A stretch of 19,269 nt of DNA from an uncultured Oxalobacteraceae bacterium (GTDB lineage Bacteria > Pseudomonadota > Gammaproteobacteria > Burkholderiales > Burkholderiaceae_D): assembly GCA_937996605.1 (NCBI GenBank), contig CALKVB010000649.1:1-19269 (forward strand), in the 5' to 3' direction. Below, piece after piece: positions 16,826 through 19,269 of the stretch. The notes beneath the pieces are model-generated. The model was given only the letters and a program-made list of their open reading frames with translations. It did no database searches and was not told the DNA's origin. Made by a program: the position numbers and the translations under genes. The first letter of the stretch is position 1; every line of letters starts with the position of its first letter.

Positions 16826-17638
16826 ATGCAAAATCCTTTTCAAACTGATACGGATGCAAAAGCAGCGATTAACGATCCTTTAGCATTCATCACAAAATTA
16901 TGGGGCGATATGCAATTACCCGGCATGGTGACGCCGACCATATCAGTCGATGATCTAGATAAGCAGATTAAGGACTTGAAGACAGTCGAGTCATGGTTGA
17001 ATGTGAACATGAATATGCTAAGGGGTACGATACAAGCCTTAGAAGTCCAGCGAGCGACGATTTCAGCCTTAAAAGCGATGGGCGAGAGCTTTGCCCATGT
17101 GAATAGTGGCAAGACGCCAGCAAAACATACAGAGACTGAACAAACGCGCGCTGAGTGGCCCATGCATCAGAATCAAGGAACTGTGAGCGAGGCACAGGCC
17201 GACCTTGAGAATGAGATGGACGATGCGGAAGATATGGAACCAGACTCAAGCTCAACAGAGGCCGCGAATAATCAAGCTGCAGATACCGCGCCGGCGGGGG
17301 ATGTTGATACGAATGCGAGTGCAGGTGGTTTTAGTAATCCAGGCGCTTGGTGGAATCTTTTACAAGAACAATTTAAGCAGGCGCTCGGCAACGCATTGCA
17401 GGAAGAGCAAAGCCAAAGTCAGGAGCAAACTCGCACAAAGCGAAAAGCAAATTCGACTACAACGACAAAATCTACGAGTGCCAGAGCTGGGGTCAAGAAA
17501 AAGAGTGCATCAAGTACTGCGGTCGATGCGAAGCCAAAGACCTCAAGCAAACTCAAAAGTGCGCCAAACACAGTCGCCGCGAAAAAAACCGTAAAAACAG
17601 TAAAACCAGTCGTGCGAAAATCGACTCAGAATAAGTAG
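16826..17638 (+). CDS. phaM: PhaM-like polyhydroxyalkanoate granule regulatory protein
   Basis: In Ralstonia eutropha PhaM binds PHA synthase PhaC, the PHB granule surface and DNA, and helps distribute granules. This homologue has 270 residues. The N-terminal family signature is visible: DPLAFITKLWGDMQLPGM, then VESWLNVNMNMLRGTIQALEVQRA. A middle acidic, Asn/Ala-rich stretch leads to a second hydrophobic patch (FSNPGAWWNLLQEQFKQAL). The last 70 or so residues are Lys/Ser/Thr/Ala-rich and histone H1-like (AAKKTVKTVKP), fitting DNA binding. GGAGG at 16815-16819 lies six bases before the ATG at 16826 and only three before the ATG at 16823, so 16826 is preferred; the products differ by one Met. 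The frame remains open upstream to 16763 but that part shows no family sequence. No pha biosynthesis gene is in the window. Confidence 0.85.
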   Translation: MQNPFQTDTDAKAAINDPLAFITKLWGDMQLPGMVTPTISVDDLDKQIKDLKTVESWLNVNMNMLRGTIQALEVQRATISALKAMGESFAHVNSGKTPAKHTETEQTRAEWPMHQNQGTVSEAQADLENEMDDAEDMEPDSSSTEAANNQAADTAPAGDVDTNASAGGFSNPGAWWNLLQEQFKQALGNALQEEQSQSQEQTRTKRKANSTTTTKSTSARAGVKKKSASSTAVDAKPKTSSKLKSAPNTVAAKKTVKTVKPVVRKSTQNK

Positions 17639-17664
17639 GTAAGGGACAGTAAGCAAACCTAGTT

Positions 17665-17700
17665 GAAGCTAGTCGATATGAACAAACCACGACTAGCTTC
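17665..17700. terminator. Hairpin between convergent phaM and peroxidase genes
   Basis: GAAGCTAGTCG (17665-17675) and CGACTAGCTTC (17690-17700) form a perfect 11-bp stem with a 14-base loop. AACC (17656-17659) and GGTT (17701-17704) could extend it across a bulge. The position between two convergent stops suggests bidirectional termination. There is no real T run on either side, so it is an imperfect intrinsic terminator. Confidence 0.65.
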
Positions 17701-17709
17701 GGTTGAGAC

Positions 17710-18276
17710 TTATTTCCCCAGTGCTTTTTCGATATCGGCGACTAAGGTTTTGTCATCGGGGGTGGTATTGCTGGCGTACGAAGCCAGCACTTTGCCATTG
17801 CGATCGATCAGGTATTTATAGAAATTCCATTTCGGCGTAGTGCCAGTTGCTTTAATCAGTTGTGCGTAAAATGGATTAACGTTTTCACCTTTGACTGATG
17901 ATTTGGCGAACATAGGAAATTTCACACCATAAGTGTTGTAACAGAAGTCGGCAATTTCTTTACTTGAACCAGGTTCTTGTTGACCAAAGTCATTCGATGG
18001 AAATCCTAAGACCACCAGTCCTCGTTGTTGATACTTTGCGTATAAAGCTTCTAGACCTTCATATTGTTTAGTAAAACCGCAATAACTCGCTGTATTTACC
18101 ACCAAAGCGACTTTACCCTTGTATTGACACAGATTTTGTGGAGCATCATCCTGTAGTCGATTAAAGCTATGTTTTAAGACCTCGGGGCAGGCTTCATTTG
18201 CCTGCGCCATAACGTTTCCGGATAAACCTATGGTCAGCATGGTAAGTAGTCCCACACATTGTTTTTTGAAAGACAT
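17710..18276 (-). CDS. Exported glutathione peroxidase family protein
   Basis: Thiol peroxidase of the glutathione peroxidase family, 188 residues, reducing hydroperoxides in the periplasm. The ATG at 18274-18276 is chosen because GGGGAG precedes it at a good distance and it begins a signal peptide (MSFKKQ, hydrophobic 8-23, cleavage near MAQA|NEA). A longer GTG-started frame to 18363 runs through a tandem repeat and is rejected. The catalytic set is visible: Cys66 in NTASYCGFT (cysteine, not selenocysteine), Gln100 in FGQQEPG, and Trp150-Asn151 in KWNFYKYL. Cys112 in DFCYNTYG may be the resolving cysteine. Cys30 and Cys50 flank the segment ahead of the first core strand and may pair as a disulfide. 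The in vivo reductant (glutathione or thioredoxin-like) cannot be told from sequence. Confidence 0.92.
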   Translation of the reverse strand: MSFKKQCVGLLTMLTIGLSGNVMAQANEACPEVLKHSFNRLQDDAPQNLCQYKGKVALVVNTASYCGFTKQYEGLEALYAKYQQRGLVVLGFPSNDFGQQEPGSSKEIADFCYNTYGVKFPMFAKSSVKGENVNPFYAQLIKATGTTPKWNFYKYLIDRNGKVLASYASNTTPDDKTLVADIEKALGK

Positions 18277-18322
18277 AGTTGACTCCCCTGATAATGAGAG
18301 CCCTGATCTTAACGTAAAATGT

Positions 18323-18338
18323 TGATCTTTGCAGATCA
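18323..18338. promoter_or_regulatory. Palindrome in the peroxidase/rfaE2 divergent region
   Basis: TGATCT (18323-18328) and AGATCA (18333-18338) form a perfect inverted repeat with a four-base spacer. It sits near the middle of the 156-bp divergent gap. Related TGATCTT copies occur at 18304 and 18393. It could be an operator or chance; no regulator can be named. Confidence 0.35.
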
Positions 18339-18363
18339 CTAAGCAGTTCACTAAGCAGTTCAC
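18337..18363. repeat. 12-bp tandem direct repeat, 2.25 copies
   Basis: CACTAAGCAGTT occurs at 18337-18348 and again at 18349-18360, followed by CAC. It lies in the divergent promoter region of the peroxidase gene and rfaE2 and directly abuts the palindrome at 18323-18338. It may be slippage-generated or paired binding sites. Confidence 0.8.
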
Positions 18364-18432
18364 CGAAACAGGTAGATGTCCCGCTATGTTGTTGATCTTT
18401 CCTTATTTTTGAATTACCGAGAAAGTTATTGT

Positions 18433-18921
18433 ATGGCGATGTTCGAAGACAAAATATGCAGCCGCGATGAATTGTGTGAACGTGTTAAAGATTTGCCGAA
18501 GCCAGTAGTTATGACCAATGGTGTTTTTGATCTCTTGCATCGCGGTCATGTGACTTATCTGGCTCAGGCGAAAGAGCTGGGCGCTTCTTTGGTTTTAGCC
18601 GTCAACACCGATGCCTCGGTCAAACGTTTAGGTAAGGGTGAAGATAGGCCAATCAATAACTGCGAAGACAGAATGGCAGTATTGGCAGCATTGGCAGCGG
18701 TCGATTTAGTTGTCGCTTTCGATGAGGATACGGCATTACAAACGGTGACTTTGGTCAAACCCGATATCTACGTTAAGGGCGGTGATTACGATATGAACAG
18801 CATCCCTGAAGGTAAAGCCGTGTTGGCCTATGGTGGTCGAGTTGTTGCGATCGAATTTGAACATGATAGATCTACCACCAAGACCTTAGCAAAGTTGCGT
18901 TCGACGACTAGGGGTGATTGA
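18433..18921 (+). CDS. rfaE2: D-glycero-beta-D-manno-heptose 1-phosphate adenylyltransferase
   Basis: Transfers AMP from ATP to heptose 1-phosphate to give ADP-heptose for LPS inner-core synthesis; cytosolic. It matches the adenylyltransferase half of E. coli HldE, here encoded alone as in many betaproteobacteria. The nucleotidyltransferase motif GVFDLLHRGH has the HxGH histidines at residues 36 and 39. VKPDIYVKGGDY and HDRSTTKTLAKLR are the other family signatures. The ATG at 18433 gives 162 residues, the usual size; an ATG at 18439 is possible, and an in-frame ATG at 18376 would add 19 residues without family character. The start has only a weak purine-rich site (GAGAAAG). No other LPS gene is in the window. 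Confidence 0.93.
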   Translation: MAMFEDKICSRDELCERVKDLPKPVVMTNGVFDLLHRGHVTYLAQAKELGASLVLAVNTDASVKRLGKGEDRPINNCEDRMAVLAALAAVDLVVAFDEDTALQTVTLVKPDIYVKGGDYDMNSIPEGKAVLAYGGRVVAIEFEHDRSTTKTLAKLRSTTRGD

Positions 18922-18992
18922 CTTAGTTGGCAACAGCCCCTAATTGAGTGTGGTAGAACCGAAGTGTTTACGTGTAAAAACGTGACAAATCC

Positions 18993-19021
18993 TTGGGTGT
19001 GTTAGAGGCTTCGGGTAGAAT
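18993..19021 (+). promoter_or_regulatory. Candidate sigma70 promoter of the Hpt-domain gene
   Basis: TTGGGT (18993-18998) and TAGAAT (19016-19021) are separated by exactly 17 bases. The -10 is one base off consensus and the -35 keeps only TTG. Transcription would start near 19028, about 60 bases before the ATG at 19089. Confidence 0.45.
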
Positions 19022-19088
19022 AAATTGTATCGGTACTTATTCCTCTACACGGTTTTGCGAGAGCAGGACCATCGCTAAAAAAGTCGAT

Positions 19089-19251
19089 ATGGATCAGGTC
19101 AAAGCAATGCTCGCAAGTTTGCGAGAAAATTATCTGCGCGATTTACCCGGTCATATCGATGAAATCGAGCAGATTTTATTGGAACTCGAAAGAGAAGGAT
19201 TTGAGCTCAGTCTGTGTCGTGAATTGTATCGTCAGGTGCATAGCCTGAAAG
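19089..19251 (+). CDS. Hpt-domain phosphotransfer protein, 3' end missing (partial)
   Basis: The first 54 codons are present: ATG at 19089, amphipathic helices (LRENYLRDLPGHIDEIEQIL), then ELYRQVHSLK. This is the histidine-phosphotransfer (Hpt) signature, in which His51 accepts the phosphoryl group and HSLKG is the usual continuation. The final genomic base (G, 19251) fits a Gly codon. Everything after is adapter, which would add false residues beginning EIGRAS. The rest could be a stand-alone Hpt protein or a larger fusion with receiver, kinase or GGDEF domains. No strong Shine-Dalgarno is visible. It is too short for most gene callers. Confidence 0.75.
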
Positions 19252-19269
19252 AGATCGGAAGAGCGTCGT
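19252..19269 (+). other. Illumina adapter read-through at the contig end (artefact)
   Basis: These 18 bases are the reverse complement of positions 34-51, that is, the Read 1 adapter entered from the insert side (AGATCGGAAGAGCGTCGT). The P7-side adapter would continue GCACACGTC after AGATCGGAAGA, so both ends carry the same P5-side adapter. Confidence 0.97.

Noticed and set aside
18277..18363. N-terminal extension of the peroxidase from GTG at 18363
   Set aside because: The extension encodes the 12-bp tandem repeat, lacks a ribosome site, and precedes a better ATG with GGGGAG and a signal peptide.
18376..18432. Longer start for rfaE2 at ATG 18376
   Set aside because: It adds 19 residues unlike the family; the ATG at 18433 gives the usual length.
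1..19269. Mobile elements, phage genes, tRNA/rRNA or a defence island
   Set aside because: No transposase, integrase, terminal inverted repeat with target duplication, tRNA cloverleaf or known defence domain was seen on either strand.

Overview
The window looks like one assembled contig from a Burkholderiales-type betaproteobacterium, most like Oxalobacteraceae (for example Undibacterium), though this is inference from gene content. The pointers are a PhaM-type polyhydroxyalkanoate granule protein, a tandem DUF3108 pair, a gamma-type glutamate-cysteine ligase, a stand-alone RfaE2 and a REC-DUF3369-GGDEF-EAL regulator. Both ends carry Illumina TruSeq adapter sequence (1-51 and 19252-19269). 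The biological insert is therefore 52-19251, and the genes at both ends are cut.

Left region (52-8538): a giant secreted adhesin on the minus strand holds 18 tandem Ig/cadherin-like repeats of about 86 residues. It lacks its C-terminus, and its apparent stop codon lies in the adapter. A DUF4214-PDZ-S41 protease lipoprotein diverges from it. A small exported DUF4124 coiled-coil protein follows.

Middle region (8535-14079): gshA (TTG start) on the minus strand shares its stop region with the DUF4124 gene. Divergent from gshA is a YegD-like Hsp70 ATPase whose ribosome binding site lies at the edge of a 12-bp inverted repeat. Next comes a c-di-GMP response regulator with a broken GGDEF site (GGDVF) and an intact EAL domain, preceded by a good sigma70-type promoter.

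Right region (14090-19251): a minus-strand unit runs DUF3108 (membrane-anchored, TonB-like linker), DUF3108 (exported), queC. Divergent from it is phaM, which converges across a hairpin on an exported glutathione peroxidase. rfaE2 (LPS heptose activation) is divergent from the peroxidase. The last gene is a truncated Hpt-domain protein that ends just after its phospho-accepting histidine.

Most genes are housekeeping or envelope functions. I found no phage, IS element, CRISPR array, tRNA or rRNA and no defence system. The most unusual items are the adhesin (about 970 mature residues without lysine or glutamate, with a homogeneity gradient along the repeats), its divergent protease partner, and the structured leader of the Hsp70-like gene.
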